Origin: Dryocola sp031988645
GTDB lineage: Bacteria > Pseudomonadota > Gammaproteobacteria > Enterobacterales > Enterobacteriaceae
Direction of reading: 5' to 3'
DNA length: 64,000 nt
Assembly (NCBI RefSeq): GCF_051307045.1
Contig: NZ_CP150452.1
Location: 1,798,001 to 1,862,000 of the forward strand
Translations under genes and position numbers: made by a program
Part shown: one piece after another, positions 18,362-28,457 of the stretch
Layout: each line of letters opens with the position of its first letter
Numbering within the stretch: position 1 is the first letter of the stretch
Notes under the pieces: model-generated
What the model saw: only the letters and a program-made list of their open reading frames with translations
What the model was told of the DNA's origin: nothing
Database searches by the model: none

Positions 18362-18483
18362 ACAAACCCCGCAAAGCTGTCTGGATTGTGAGCGAAAGCC
18401 GCGCAATTCAGACACGCGGACTTATCACCCTGCCATTTGAGCGCTACCATAGAGCCCTGAAAGCCCAATGACAGGAGTTGTCC

Positions 18484-19528
18484 ATGAGTGAGCAAACCGT
18501 TCGTTTAACCCAGTACAGCCACGGCGCGGGCTGCGGCTGTAAAATTTCCCCAAAAGTTCTGCAAACCATCCTGCAATCGGAGCAGGCGAAGTTTGTCGAC
18601 CCGAACCTGCTGGTGGGGAACGAAACCAGCGATGACGCGGCGGTTTACGATCTGGGCAACGGCACCTGCGTGGTCAGCACCACCGACTTTTTCATGCCCA
18701 TCGTTGACGATCCGTTCGATTTCGGACGCATCGCGGCGACCAACGCCATCAGCGATATCTACGCCATGGGCGGCAAACCTATTATGGCGATCGCCATTCT
18801 TGGCTGGCCGATCAACACGCTGGCGCCGGAAATTGCCCGCAGGGTGATTGAAGGCGGGCGCTTTGTTTGCCAGCAGGCGGGGATTTCCCTCGCCGGCGGC
18901 CACTCCATCGACGCCCCGGAGCCGATCTTCGGTCTTGCGGTCACCGGCATCGTGCCGACAGAGCGCGTGAAGAAAAACAGCTCGGCGCAGGCCCGGCTGC
19001 AAGCTTTATCTCACCAAGCCGCTCGGCATCGGCGTACTGACCACCGCCGAGAAAAAATCCCTGTTAAAACCCGAGCACCTCGGCCTTGCGGCGGAAGTCA
19101 TGTGCCAGCTTAACAAGCCCGGCGCGGAGTTTGCTGAAATCGAAGGCGTCACCGCGATGACCGACGTCACCGGTTTTGGCCTGCTGGGCCACCTGAGCGA
19201 GATGTGCCAGGGCGCGGGCGTGCAGGCGGAAGTGTGGTTCGATAAGGTCCCGAAACTGCCGGACGTGGAGGAGTACATTGCCAAAGGCTGCGTGCCGGGC
19301 GGCACGGGGCGCAACTTCGCCAGCTACGGCCACCTGATGGGCGAAATGTCCGATGCGCGCCGTGACCTGCTGTGCGATCCGCAAACCTCCGGCGGCCTTC
19401 TGCTGGCGGTGCGCGCTGACGCCGGGCAGGAAGTTGCCGCCGTAGCGGAAAAAAACGGCATCAAGCTGACCGCCATCGGCGAGCTGAAAACCGCTCGCGC
19501 AGGCCGACCGATGATTGAGATTAGCTGA
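18484..19528 (+). CDS. selD: selenide, water dikinase, frame interrupted at GGCC
   Basis: Makes selenophosphate for selenocysteine and selenouridine. ATG 18484 follows a GACAGGAG site. The active-site segment is YSHGAGCGCKISP, with a cysteine and not selenocysteine at the catalytic position. The first frame runs to GGCCCGG at 18990-18996. Removing one C gives SSAQAGCKLYLTKPLGIGVLT and continues to LKTARAGRPMIEIS, for about 347 residues. topB starts 4 bases after the stop, as a translationally close pair. Confidence 0.92.
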
Positions 19529-19532
19529 GCTC

Positions 19533-21528
19533 ATGCGGCTGTTTATTGCGGAAAAACCAAGTCTCGCTCGCGCCATCGCCGACGTGCTGCCGAAGCCGCA
19601 CCGCAGAGGGGATGGCTTTATCGAATGCGGCAACGGCCAGGTGGTGACCTGGTGTATCGGCCACCTGCTGGAGCAGGCGCAGCCGGACGCCTATGACGGC
19701 CGCTATGCGCGCTGGAACCTTGCCGATTTGCCTATCGTGCCGGAAAAGTGGCGGCTGCAGCCGCGTCCCTCCGTCACCAAACAGCTTAACGCCATCAAAA
19801 AGCTGCTCTCGCAGGCCAGCGAAGTGGTGCACGCAGGCGACCCGGACCGCGAAGGGCAGCTGCTGGTGGATGAAGTGCTGGACTATCTGCAGCTGGCGCC
19901 GGAAAAGCGCCAGCAGGTGCAGCGCTGCCTGATTAACGATCTCAACCCGCAGGCCGTTGAACGGGCCATTTCTCGGCTGCGCGCCAACAGCGAATTTATT
20001 CCTCTGTGCGTTTCAGCCCTGGCCCGCGCCCGCGCGGACTGGCTGTACGGCATCAACATGACCCGCGCCTACACCATTCTTGGGCGCAACGCGGGCTATC
20101 AGGGCGTGCTGTCCGTGGGTCGCGTGCAGACGCCGGTATTGGGGCTGGTGGTGCGTCGCGACGAGGAAATCGAAAACTTCGTGCCGAAAGACTTTTTTGA
20201 AGTGAAGGCGCATATCGTTACGCCGGCGGATGAACGCTTTGTCGCCACCTGGATACCCAGCGAATCCTGCGAGCCGTATCAGGACGAAGAGGGGCGTTTG
20301 CTGCATCGTCCCCTTGCCGAGCACGTTGTGAAGCGCATCGGCGGGCAGCCCGCCATCGTCACCGCCTATAACGACAAACGGGAAACGGAGGTCGCGCCGC
20401 TGCCGTTCTCGCTTTCCGGCCTGCAGATTGAAGCCGCGAAGCGCTTTGGGCCTCAGCGCCCAGAACGTGCTGGATATCTGCCAGAAGCTGTATGAAACCC
20501 ATAAGCTGATTACCTATCCGCGCTCCGACTGCCGCTATTTGCCCGAAGAGCACTACGCCGGACGCCATGCGGTACTGAAAGCTATCGGCGTTCACCAGCC
20601 GGATTTGCTGCCGCAGCCGGCGGTGGACACCGATATACGTAACCGCTGCTGGGACGATAAAAAGGTGGACGCCCACCACGCGATTATCCCCACGGCGCGC
20701 AGCGCATCCGTCTCGCTTTCGGAAAACGAAGCGAAGGTCTACAACCTTATCGCCCGGCAGTATTTAATGCAGTTCTGCGCCGATGCGGTGTTCCGCAAAT
20801 GCACCATCGATCTGGATATCGCAGGCGGCAAATTTAACGCCAAAGCGCGTTTCCTGGCCGAGGCGGGCTGGCGCACGCTGCTTGGCAGCAAGGAGCGCGA
20901 TGAGGAAAACGACGGCACGCCGCTGCCGGTGGTGGCGAAAGGCGATGAGCTACTGTGCGAGAAGGGCGAAGTGGTGGAGCGGCAAACCCAGCCGCCGCGC
21001 CATTTTACCGATGCGACGCTGCTTTCCGCGATGACCGGCATCGCCCGTTTCGTGCAGGATAAAGATTTGAAAAAGATCCTGCGCGCAACGGACGGCCTGG
21101 GCACGGAAGCGACGCGCGCGGGGATCATCGAGCTGCTGTTCAAACGCAGCTTCCTGACGAAAAAAGGGCGCTATATTATTTCTACGGATGCCGGAAGAGC
21201 GCTGATCCACTCCCTGCCGGAGCTGGCCGCGCGGCCGGATATGACGGCGCACTGGGAATCCACGCTTACGCAAATCAGCGAAAAGCAGTGCCGCTATCAG
21301 GACTTTATGCAGCCGCTGGTGAATACCCTCTATGAGCTTATTCACCAGGCGAGAACCACCCCGGTTCGCCACGCCTTTAAAGGAATTAAGGCGCCGGATG
21401 ACAATAAAAAGTCCCGCAAACAATGGGCAAAAAAAGAGGGAAATGCCGATGCTAAGAAAAAGCCTGCTCGCCGCCGCCGTGATGCTGACGACGAGCCTGC
21501 CGACAATGGCGCAGCGCCACCAGCCTGA
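19533..21528 (+). CDS. topB: DNA topoisomerase III, frame interrupted at GGCC
   Basis: Type IA topoisomerase. The N-terminal Toprim domain (MRLFIAEKPSLARAIADVLP; HAGDPDREGQLLVDEVL) is in the first frame. At GGGCC 20448-20452 one extra G breaks AAKRFGLSAQNVLDIC. The catalytic tyrosine motif KLITYPRSDCRYLPEEH and the rest of the protein follow in the next frame, so a literal reading would remove the active site. The restored length is about 664 residues, E. coli TopB being 653. The C-terminus is lysine/arginine-rich. The 3' end overlaps ynjH by 80 bases. Confidence 0.92.
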
Positions 21529-21730
21529 CGTGGACGTTTCCGTGCCGCCGGAGGTGTTCAGCACCCAGGGCTCGCGTGCCGCGCCCTGCAATCAGTGCTG
21601 CGTCTATCAGGATCAAAACTATTCCGAAGGAGCGGTGGTGAAGGCGGACGGCGGCATACTGTTACAGTGCCAGCGCGATGAAAAAACGCTGGGCACTAAT
21701 CCGCTGGTGTGGCGCCGGGTAAGGCCTTAA
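21449..21730 (+). CDS. ynjH: YnjH, DUF1496 secreted protein
   Basis: 93 residues from ATG 21449, which has GAGGG 8 bases upstream; ATG 21443 is too close to it. Signal peptide LLAAAVMLTTSLPTMA, then a short mature domain with CNQCCVYQDQNYSEGAVVK and ending TNPLVWRRVRP, the DUF1496 hallmark. Function unknown. The gene begins inside the last 80 bases of topB in another frame. It overlaps convergent nudG by 35 bases, an unusually compressed arrangement. Confidence 0.85.
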   Translation: MLRKSLLAAAVMLTTSLPTMAQRHQPDVDVSVPPEVFSTQGSRAAPCNQCCVYQDQNYSEGAVVKADGGILLQCQRDEKTLGTNPLVWRRVRP

Positions 21731-22109
21731 ACGCCTCAAGCAGGGGAATATCCGCCGGAGCGAGGGCATACGCCAGCGCTTCGGCGGGAGAGCACCATAC
21801 CAGCCCGCTGTGGCAGTAAGCCGTCATCTCACCGCGAAAAGCCGGCACGCGCCAGGCATGCAGGTGAATGGTTCGTCCGCACACCTCCCGTTTGTGGCTG
21901 GCGACATAGCCGCCCACCTCAGCTTCAATACCCAACTCTTCGCGCAGCTCGCGTGCCAGCGCCGCCGGCTGCGACTCCCCGGCCTCCACCTTGCCGCCTG
22001 GAAACTCCCACAGCCCCGGCTGATCGCCGCCTTGCGGCCTTTGCGCGAGTAAAATTTTTCCGTCGCGCTCGATAATAGCCGCGACGACATCAATGGATTG
22101 GATCATCAT
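21696..22109 (-). CDS. nudG: CTP/5-methyl-dCTP pyrophosphohydrolase (Nudix)
   Basis: 137 residues. The Nudix box is in GGKVEAGESQPAALARELREELGI, with catalytic glutamates in REELG. E. coli NudG (135 residues) hydrolyses 5-hydroxy-CTP and related oxidised or methylated pyrimidine nucleotides. The C-terminus LAPADIPLLEAFKAL matches it. It lies 20 bases downstream of xthA on the same strand, so the two repair genes may be co-transcribed. Confidence 0.92.
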   Translation of the reverse strand: MMIQSIDVVAAIIERDGKILLAQRPQGGDQPGLWEFPGGKVEAGESQPAALARELREELGIEAEVGGYVASHKREVCGRTIHLHAWRVPAFRGEMTAYCHSGLVWCSPAEALAYALAPADIPLLEAFKALPGATPAD

Positions 22110-22129
22110 GTTCCGCCGGCGGGCCGGGG

Positions 22130-22937
22130 CTAAAGTTTAAACTGCGCCCAGACCGGCGCGTGGTCGGAAGGCTTTTCCATGCTGCGAATGTTGTAATCGA
22201 TGCCCGTAGCGACGCAGCGCTCCGCCAGCGGTTTGCTTGCCAGCACCAGATCGATACGCAGGCCGCGGTTATCGTCAAAGCCTCTGGAACGGTAGTCGAA
22301 CCAGGAGAACTTATCCTGCGCCTGCGGGTTGGGCCTGCCGGAAGGTATCGACCAGCCCCCAGTTCATCAGGCGCTGCATCCATTCGCGCTCTTCCGGCAG
22401 GAAGGAGCACTTGCCGGTGCGCAGCCAGCGCCTGCGGCTGTCTTCACCGATGCCGATATCCAGATCCGTTGGGCTGATATTCACATCGCCCATAATCAGC
22501 ACCGGCTTGTCTTTGTGCAGCGCGTTTTCCAGGTAGTCCTGTAGATCCTGATAAAACTTCGCCTTCGCCGGGAATTTGGTCGGGTGATCGCGGCTTTCGC
22601 CCTGCGGGAAGTAGCCGTTGATGACCGTCAGATCGCCCAACGGAGAAGGGATTTCCGCCATGATGAGGCGACGCTGGGCTTCTTCATCGTCGCCGGGAAA
22701 GCCGCGGCGTACGGCAACGGGCGTCTCTTTGGTCAGCAGCGCGACGCCGTAATGGCCTTTTTGTCCGTGATAGAAGACGTTGTAGCCAAGCTTCGCCACG
22801 TCCTCAAGCGGGAACATATCGTCGTGCACTTTGGTTTCCTGCAGGCCGATAACGTCCGGCTGATGCTGTTCGATAATGGCTTCAAGCTGGTGCGGACGGG
22901 CGCGCAGGCCGTTGATATTAAAAGAGACAAATTTCAT
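22130..22937 (-). CDS. xthA: exodeoxyribonuclease III, frame interrupted at GGCC
   Basis: AP endonuclease and 3'-5' exonuclease. ATG 22937 (MKFVSFNINGLRARPHQLEA). Metal and catalytic motifs are LQETKVHDDMFP, YHGQKGHYGVA and IMGDVNISPTDLDIG. The frame breaks at GGGCC 22331-22335. Removing one base gives DTFRQANPQAQDKFSWFDYR and the C-terminal catalytic SDHAPVWAQFKL. The restored protein has 268 residues, the same as E. coli XthA. Confidence 0.93.
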
Positions 22938-23069
22938 AAGTCGCTGCCGTGGTGACAAGTCAAGGTGGCAGGATGGTAGCAGAAAACCGCGCGAAATGCA
23001 GTGGGCCGCTTTTCGCCGCCTTTTGTGACGCGCGCGGCGCGCGGGCGCTGCGGATTGATAAGCAATATC

Positions 23070-23086
23070 TGCACCAAAAAGCCGCA
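23070..23086 (+). promoter_or_regulatory. NtrC-like enhancer site 1 upstream of astC
   Basis: TGCACCAAAAAGCCGCA matches 10 of the 12 fixed positions of TGCACC-N5-GGTGCA. It lies about 235 bases upstream of the sigma-54 element, a normal enhancer distance. Confidence 0.5.
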
Positions 23087-23235
23087 TGCCGCCCCGTTTT
23101 GGGGCGCGATCGGCGGGCAAATCCCGGTAGCGATCACAAATCCAGCATTATATTTTACGCTTGCATAATATTTCTTGTTTTCGTGCCGCAAACCCGCCCG
23201 ACAGATAAAACTATGCACTTATTATTCACTTTAAA

Positions 23236-23252
23236 TGCATATCACTGGTGCC
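23236..23252 (+). promoter_or_regulatory. NtrC-like enhancer site 2 upstream of astC
   Basis: TGCATATCACTGGTGCC matches 9 of the 12 fixed positions of the NtrC consensus and lies about 55-70 bases upstream of the sigma-54 element. ArgR may also bind in this region, but I cannot define its site. Confidence 0.5.
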
Positions 23253-23305
23253 TAACCTGTTGATTTTACGTTTCACCCCTTCCGTTATGCAATTTTACCT
23301 CTGGC

Positions 23306-23320
23306 TGGCACGAAGCGTGC
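23306..23320 (+). promoter_or_regulatory. sigma-54 promoter of the ast operon
   Basis: TGGCACGAAGCGTGC, followed by AA, has the -24 GG and -12 GC exactly 10 bases apart and a perfect TGGCAC. The E. coli astC promoter is NtrC/sigma-54 dependent. Confidence 0.8.
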
Positions 23321-23393
23321 AATCTACATTTACAGCGCAAACACTAAATTATTTAACAATTACATTACTTTTTATTTACCGGAAGAGGTCGCT

Positions 23394-24614
23394 ATGCAGC
23401 AGTCAATAACACGCCAGAACTTCGACGAATGGATGATGCCCGTTTATGCCCCTGCGGCTTTTGTTCCGGTACGCGGCGAAGGTTCCACGCTGTGGGATCA
23501 GCAGGGCAAGGACTACATCGATTTTGCGGGCGGGATTGCGGTTAACGCGCTGGGCCACGCTAATCCGGATTTGCGCCATGCGCTGGAAACCCAGGCGGCT
23601 AAGTTCTGGCATACCGGCAACGGCTACACCAACGAGCCGATTTTACGGCTGGCAAAACAGCTTATCGACGCCACCTTTGCCGATAAAGTTTTCTTCTGTA
23701 ACTCGGGCGCCGAAGCGAACGAGGCGGCCCTGAAGCTGGCGCGAAAATACGCGCACGATAACTTCGGCCCGCACAAAAGCGGTATCGTCGCTTTTAAAAA
23801 CGCGTTCCATGGCCGCACGCTGTTTACCGTCTCTGCAGGCGGGCAGCCCGCTTACTCCCAGGACTTTGCGCCGCTGCCGCCGCAAATCAGCCATGCGGTT
23901 TATAACGACCTGCAGTCCGCCAGCGAATTAATCAACGAAAATACCTGCGCGGTAATCGTCGAACCGATGCAGGGCGAAGGCGGCGTGGTGCCTGCGGATC
24001 CCACCTTCCTGCAGGGGCTGCGCGAGCTGTGCGACCGCCACAACGCGGTGCTGATCTTTGATGAGGTGCAGACCGGCGTTGGCCGCACCGGCTCGCTGTA
24101 TGCCTATATGCACTACGGCATCACGCCGGACGTGCTCTCCACGGCGAAAGCGCTGGGCGGCGGCTTCCCGATTGGCGCCATGCTGACCACCGATAAGTTC
24201 TCCTCGGTGATGGTGGTGGGAACGCACGGCACCACCTACGGCGGCAACCCGCTGGCGGGCGCCGTCGCCGGGCGCGTAATGGAGCTGATTAACACTCCGG
24301 AAGTGCTCAACGGCGTAAAAGAGCGCCACGCATGGTTTGTCGAGCGCCTCAATAAAATCAACCAGAAGCATCAGCTGTTTGGCGAAGTGCGCGGCCTGGG
24401 GCTGTTAATTGGCTGCGTGCTGCAGCCCGAGTACGCCGGCAAGGCTAAACTTATTCTGCAGGCCGCCGCGCAGGAAGGGTTAATGATCCTGATTGCCGGG
24501 GCCAACGTGGTCCGCTTCGCGCCGTCGCTTATCGTCAGCGAGGCCGAGGTGCAAAAAGGACTGGATCGCTTTGAGCGCGCCTGCGAACGCTTTCTTGCAG
24601 GAGAAAAATCATGA
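23394..24614 (+). CDS. astC: succinylornithine transaminase
   Basis: 406 residues, as in E. coli AstC. PLP-dependent class III aminotransferase. The PLP-binding lysine is in STAKALGGGFPIGAML, with LIFDEVQTGVGRTGSLYAY and FCNSGAEANEAALKLAR upstream. Converts succinylornithine to succinylglutamate semialdehyde in the arginine succinyltransferase pathway. First gene of astCADBE; the stop overlaps the astA start (ATGA). Confidence 0.96.
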   Translation: MQQSITRQNFDEWMMPVYAPAAFVPVRGEGSTLWDQQGKDYIDFAGGIAVNALGHANPDLRHALETQAAKFWHTGNGYTNEPILRLAKQLIDATFADKVFFCNSGAEANEAALKLARKYAHDNFGPHKSGIVAFKNAFHGRTLFTVSAGGQPAYSQDFAPLPPQISHAVYNDLQSASELINENTCAVIVEPMQGEGGVVPADPTFLQGLRELCDRHNAVLIFDEVQTGVGRTGSLYAYMHYGITPDVLSTAKALGGGFPIGAMLTTDKFSSVMVVGTHGTTYGGNPLAGAVAGRVMELINTPEVLNGVKERHAWFVERLNKINQKHQLFGEVRGLGLLIGCVLQPEYAGKAKLILQAAAQEGLMILIAGANVVRFAPSLIVSEAEVQKGLDRFERACERFLAGEKS

Positions 24615-25645
24615 TGGTCATTCGTCCGGTTGAGCGCGGCGATTTGCCCGGCCTGCTCCAGCTTGCGGGGAAAACAGGCGGCGGGCTGACCTCGCTGCCC
24701 GCCGATGAAAAAACGCTGGCGGAGCGCATCGATCGCTCGATAAAAACCTGGCAAGGCGGCCTGCCGAAGGGCGACCAGGGATACGTTTTTGTTCTTGAAG
24801 AGTCCGCCAGCGGCAAAGTGGTGGGCATCTGCGCCATCGAAGTGGCCGTCGGGCTCAACGATCCCTGGTACAACTACCGCTTTGGCACCCTGGTTCACGC
24901 CTCCAAAGAGCTGAACATCTACAACGCCCTGCCGACGCTTTTCCTCAGCAACGATCACACCGGCAGCAGCGAGCTTTGCACGCTGTTCCTCGATGCCGAC
25001 TGGCGCAAAGAGGGCAACGGCTATCTGCTCTCGAAATCGCGCTTCCTGTTTATGGCGGCCTTCCGCGAACGCTTCAACGAAAAAGTGGTGGCGGAGATGC
25101 GCGGCGTGATTGATGAACATGGCCATTCGCCGTTCTGGGAAAGCCTCGGCAACCGCTTCTTTTCCATGGAATTCAGCCGCGCGGACTACCTGTGCGGCAC
25201 CGGGCAGAAGGCCTTTATCGCCGAGCTGATGCCCAAGCATCCTATTTATACCGACTTCCTGTCGCCGGAGGCGCAGGCCGTCATCGGCCAGGTGCATCCG
25301 CAAACCGCGCCGGCCCGCGCGGTGCTGGAGGCCGAAGGATTCCGCTATCGCAACTACGTCGATATTTTCGACGGCGGCCCGACGCTTGAATGCGATATCG
25401 ACCGGGTTCGCGCCATCCGTAAAAGCCGCATGGTGGAGGTGGCTATCGGCCAGCCCGCCACCGATGAACTGCCGGTTTGCCTGGTGGCCAACGAAAAATA
25501 TAACACCTTCCGCGCGACGCTGATTAAAGCCAATCCTAAAGGCGATCGCCTGGTTATCGATGCTGCCACGGCGGATACCCTGAAATGCAGCGCGGGCGAC
25601 AAAGTACGGCTGGTACGCCTGTGCCCCGAGGAGAAAAAAGTATGA
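24611..25645 (+). CDS. astA: arginine N-succinyltransferase
   Basis: 344 residues, the E. coli length. Starts MMVIRPVERGDLPGLLQLA. Conserved GNAT-like family segments are GLNDPWYNYRFGTLVHASKE, SNDHTGSSELCTLFLD and FGGPTLE-type FDGGPTLECDIDRVR. First enzyme of the AST pathway: succinyl-CoA + arginine to N2-succinylarginine. It overlaps astD by four bases. Confidence 0.96.
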   Translation: MMVIRPVERGDLPGLLQLAGKTGGGLTSLPADEKTLAERIDRSIKTWQGGLPKGDQGYVFVLEESASGKVVGICAIEVAVGLNDPWYNYRFGTLVHASKELNIYNALPTLFLSNDHTGSSELCTLFLDADWRKEGNGYLLSKSRFLFMAAFRERFNEKVVAEMRGVIDEHGHSPFWESLGNRFFSMEFSRADYLCGTGQKAFIAELMPKHPIYTDFLSPEAQAVIGQVHPQTAPARAVLEAEGFRYRNYVDIFDGGPTLECDIDRVRAIRKSRMVEVAIGQPATDELPVCLVANEKYNTFRATLIKANPKGDRLVIDAATADTLKCSAGDKVRLVRLCPEEKKV

Positions 25646-27120
25646 CCCAGTGGATTAACGGAACATGGACCGCCGGCCGCGGCGAAGCGATGCAAAAGCA
25701 CAATCCGGTGAACGGCGATCTGCTGTGGGAAGGCGTGACGGCAAGCAGCGAACAGGTCGCTGAAGCCTGCGCCGCCGCGCGCGCGGCGTTTCCGGCATGG
25801 GCTAAAAAAACCTTTGCCGAGCGGCAGGCTATCGTCGAACGGTTCGCCGGGCTGCTTGAGGCCAACAAAGATGAACTCACCGGCACCATCGCCCGGGAAA
25901 CCGGCAAGCCGCGCTGGGAGGCGGCCACCGAAGCCACGGCGATGATCAACAAAATCGCCATTTCAATAAAGGCGTACCATACCCGCACCGGCGAAACCCA
26001 TACCGCCATGCCGGACGGCGCCGCGACCCTGCGCCATCGTCCGCACGGCGTGCTGGCGGTCTTCGGACCCTATAATCTGCCGGGGCATCTGCCAAACGGC
26101 CATATCGTTCCCGGCCTGCTGGCGGGCAATACCATCATCTTTAAACCCAGCGAGCTGACGCCGCGCATCGGCGAGCAGGTCATGCGGCTGTGGGAGCAGG
26201 CGGGCGTGCCGCGCGGCGTGCTGAATCTGGTGCAGGGCGGGCGAGAAACCGGCCAGGCGCTGGCGCAGCAAACCGATCTTGACGGCCTGCTGTTTACCGG
26301 CAGCGCCAACACCGGCTACCAGCTGCATCGCCAGTTTGCCGGGCAGCCGGAGAAAATCCTCGCGCTGGAAATGGGCGGCAACAACCCGCTGATTGTGGAA
26401 GACCCGCAGGATATCGACGGCGCGGTGCATCTGGCCATCCAGTCTGCGTTTATCACCGCCGGGCAGCGCTGCACCTGCGCGCGCCGCCTGCTGGTGAAGA
26501 AAGGCGGGCAGGGCGATGAGTTCCTGAAGCGGCTGGTGGAGGTCGCCTCGCGCCTGAAGCCGGGCCGCTGGGACGCCGAGCCGCAGCCATTTATCGGCGG
26601 CCTGATTTCCGCCCAGGCGGCAGAACGCGTGCTGGCCGCCTGGCAGGAACACCTGGCCCGCGGCGGCAAAGCTTTATTAACGCCCGGGCTGACGGAAGCC
26701 GGCACCTCCCTGCTGACGCCGGGCATCGTCGAGCTGACCGGCGTGGCGGACGTGCCGGACGAAGAGGTCTTCGGCCCGCTGCTGGCCGTTTACCGCTATG
26801 ACAGCTTCGACGATGCGATCCGCATGGCGAATAACACCCGCTTCGGGCTGGCGAGCGGCCTGATTTCCCCCGATCGTGAGCAGTTCGACCAGCTGCTGCT
26901 GGAGGCGCGCGCGGGCATCGTCAACTGGAACAAACCCCTGACGGGAGCGGCCAGCACCGCGCCCTTCGGCGGCGTGGGCGCCTCCGGCAACCACCGCGCC
27001 AGCGCCTGGTACGCGGCGGACTACTGCGCCTGGCCGATGGCGACGCTGGAAAGCCCGGCCTTTGCGCTGCCGGAAACCCTCAGCCCCGGCCTGGATTTCA
27101 GCCGCGAGGAACAGCCATGA
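25642..27120 (+). CDS. astD: succinylglutamate semialdehyde dehydrogenase
   Basis: 492 residues from ATG 25642 (MTQWINGTWTAGRGEAM), identical in length to E. coli AstD; the open frame extends upstream but overlaps astA. Aldehyde dehydrogenase family with GPYNLPGHLPNGHIVPGLL, LEMGGNNPLIV and the catalytic cysteine in AGQRCTCARRLLV. NAD-dependent oxidation to succinylglutamate. It overlaps astB by four bases. Confidence 0.96.
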   Translation: MTQWINGTWTAGRGEAMQKHNPVNGDLLWEGVTASSEQVAEACAAARAAFPAWAKKTFAERQAIVERFAGLLEANKDELTGTIARETGKPRWEAATEATAMINKIAISIKAYHTRTGETHTAMPDGAATLRHRPHGVLAVFGPYNLPGHLPNGHIVPGLLAGNTIIFKPSELTPRIGEQVMRLWEQAGVPRGVLNLVQGGRETGQALAQQTDLDGLLFTGSANTGYQLHRQFAGQPEKILALEMGGNNPLIVEDPQDIDGAVHLAIQSAFITAGQRCTCARRLLVKKGGQGDEFLKRLVEVASRLKPGRWDAEPQPFIGGLISAQAAERVLAAWQEHLARGGKALLTPGLTEAGTSLLTPGIVELTGVADVPDEEVFGPLLAVYRYDSFDDAIRMANNTRFGLASGLISPDREQFDQLLLEARAGIVNWNKPLTGAASTAPFGGVGASGNHRASAWYAADYCAWPMATLESPAFALPETLSPGLDFSREEQP

Positions 27121-28445
27121 AAGTCCGCGAGGTCAACTTTGACGGCCTGGTGGGGCTAACCCACCATTACGCCGGGCTGTCGTTCGGCAACGAAGCTTCT
27201 ACGAAGCACCAGTATCGCGTTTCCAACCCGAAGCTGGCCGCTAAGCAGGGGCTGCTGAAAATGAAGGCGCTGGCGGATGCGGGATTCCCGCAGGGCGTGA
27301 TTGCGCCGCAGGAGCGCCCGAACGTGCCTGTGCTGCGCCAGCTTGGGTTTACCGGCAGCGACGCGCAGGTGGTTGAACGGGTCGCGAAACAGGCGCCGCA
27401 GCTGCTTTCTGCGGCCAGCTCAGCCTCTTCCATGTGGGTGGCGAATGCCGCCACCGTCTCGCCCTCGGCAGACAGCCTTGACGGCAAAGTGCATCTGACG
27501 GTGGCAAACCTGAACAACAAATTCCACCGGGCAAGCGAGGCGCCGACGACGGAAAGCCTGCTGCACGCCATTTTCCGTAACGAAGAATACTTTTCCGTTC
27601 ATGGCGCGCTGCCGCAGGTGGCGATGTTTGGCGACGAAGGGGCGGCAAACCATAACCGCCTCGGCGGCGCGTATGGCAGCCCGTCCGTGCAGCTTTTCGT
27701 TTATGGCCGCGAAGAGGCGAAGGCCGGATTGATTCCGGCGCGCTATCCGGCCCGGCAGACGCTGGAGGCAAGCCAGGCCGTGGCGCGGATAAACCAGGTT
27801 AATCCCGAGCTGGTCGTTTATGCGCAGCAGAACCCGGCGGTGATTGACCAGGGCGTTTTCCATAACGATGTGATTGCGGTGTCGAATCGCCAGGTGCTGT
27901 TCTGCCACGAGCAGGCTTTTTTACATCAACACGAGCTTTATAAAACCCTGCGTGAGAAAGTACCCGGCTTTATGGCGGTGGAGGTTCCGGCTGAGCGCGT
28001 CACGGTGGCGGACGCCGTCGCGACATACCTGTTCAACAGCCAGCTGCTCAGCCGCGACGACGGCGGCATGACGCTGGTTCTGCCGGAGGAGGCGCGTCAG
28101 CACGCGGGCGTCTGGCGCTATCTTAACGAGCTGCTGGAAGCGGATAACCCGATTAGCGAACTGAAGGTGTTCGATCTGCGCGAAAGCATGGCCAACGGCG
28201 GCGGTCCGGCCTGCCTGCGCCTGCGCGTGGTGCTTACCGAGGCGGAACGGCAGGCGGTTAATCCGGCGGTGATGATGAATGATACGCTGTTCGCCACGCT
28301 TAACGGCTGGGTGGACCGCTGGTATCGCGATCGCCTGACGCAGGCTGATTTAGCCGACCCATTATTGCTGCGCGAAGGAAGAGAAGCGCTCGATGAGCTG
28401 ACCCGTATACTAGACTTAGGGTCTGTTTATCCGTTCCAGTGCTAA
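27117..28445 (+). CDS. astB: N-succinylarginine dihydrolase
   Basis: 442 residues. Begins VREVNFDGLVGLTHHYAGLS, with GNEASTKHQYRVSNPKLAA and ANLNNKFHRASEAPTT. The C-terminus has the catalytic-type cysteine in GGGPACLRLRVVL. It releases two ammonia and CO2 from succinylarginine to give succinylornithine. Fourth gene of the operon, 12 bases before astE. Confidence 0.96.
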   Translation: MKVREVNFDGLVGLTHHYAGLSFGNEASTKHQYRVSNPKLAAKQGLLKMKALADAGFPQGVIAPQERPNVPVLRQLGFTGSDAQVVERVAKQAPQLLSAASSASSMWVANAATVSPSADSLDGKVHLTVANLNNKFHRASEAPTTESLLHAIFRNEEYFSVHGALPQVAMFGDEGAANHNRLGGAYGSPSVQLFVYGREEAKAGLIPARYPARQTLEASQAVARINQVNPELVVYAQQNPAVIDQGVFHNDVIAVSNRQVLFCHEQAFLHQHELYKTLREKVPGFMAVEVPAERVTVADAVATYLFNSQLLSRDDGGMTLVLPEEARQHAGVWRYLNELLEADNPISELKVFDLRESMANGGGPACLRLRVVLTEAERQAVNPAVMMNDTLFATLNGWVDRWYRDRLTQADLADPLLLREGREALDELTRILDLGSVYPFQC

Positions 28446-28457
28446 CAAGGAGGCACA

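Larger units (their letters stand above)
22938..23393. other. xthA-astC divergent intergenic region
   Basis: 456 bases without a supported gene. It contains the astC sigma-54 promoter and two NtrC-like sites (separate entries), plus a small GC hairpin (CGCCCC / GGGGCG, about 23091-23107) without a T run. The right half is AT-rich. Confidence 0.6.

Noticed and set aside
18380..18400. CRP-like or lac-operator-like ATTGTGAGCG upstream of selD
   Set aside because: Only one half-site is present and no inverted partner lies at the right spacing.
18484..18600. Selenocysteine in SelD
   Set aside because: The active-site codon is TGC (GAGCGCK), so it is a cysteine form as in E. coli.
23091..23107. 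GC-rich hairpin CGCCCC/GGGGCG upstream of xthA as a terminator
   Set aside because: Short stem and no T run on either strand. It lies between divergent genes where no transcript should end.
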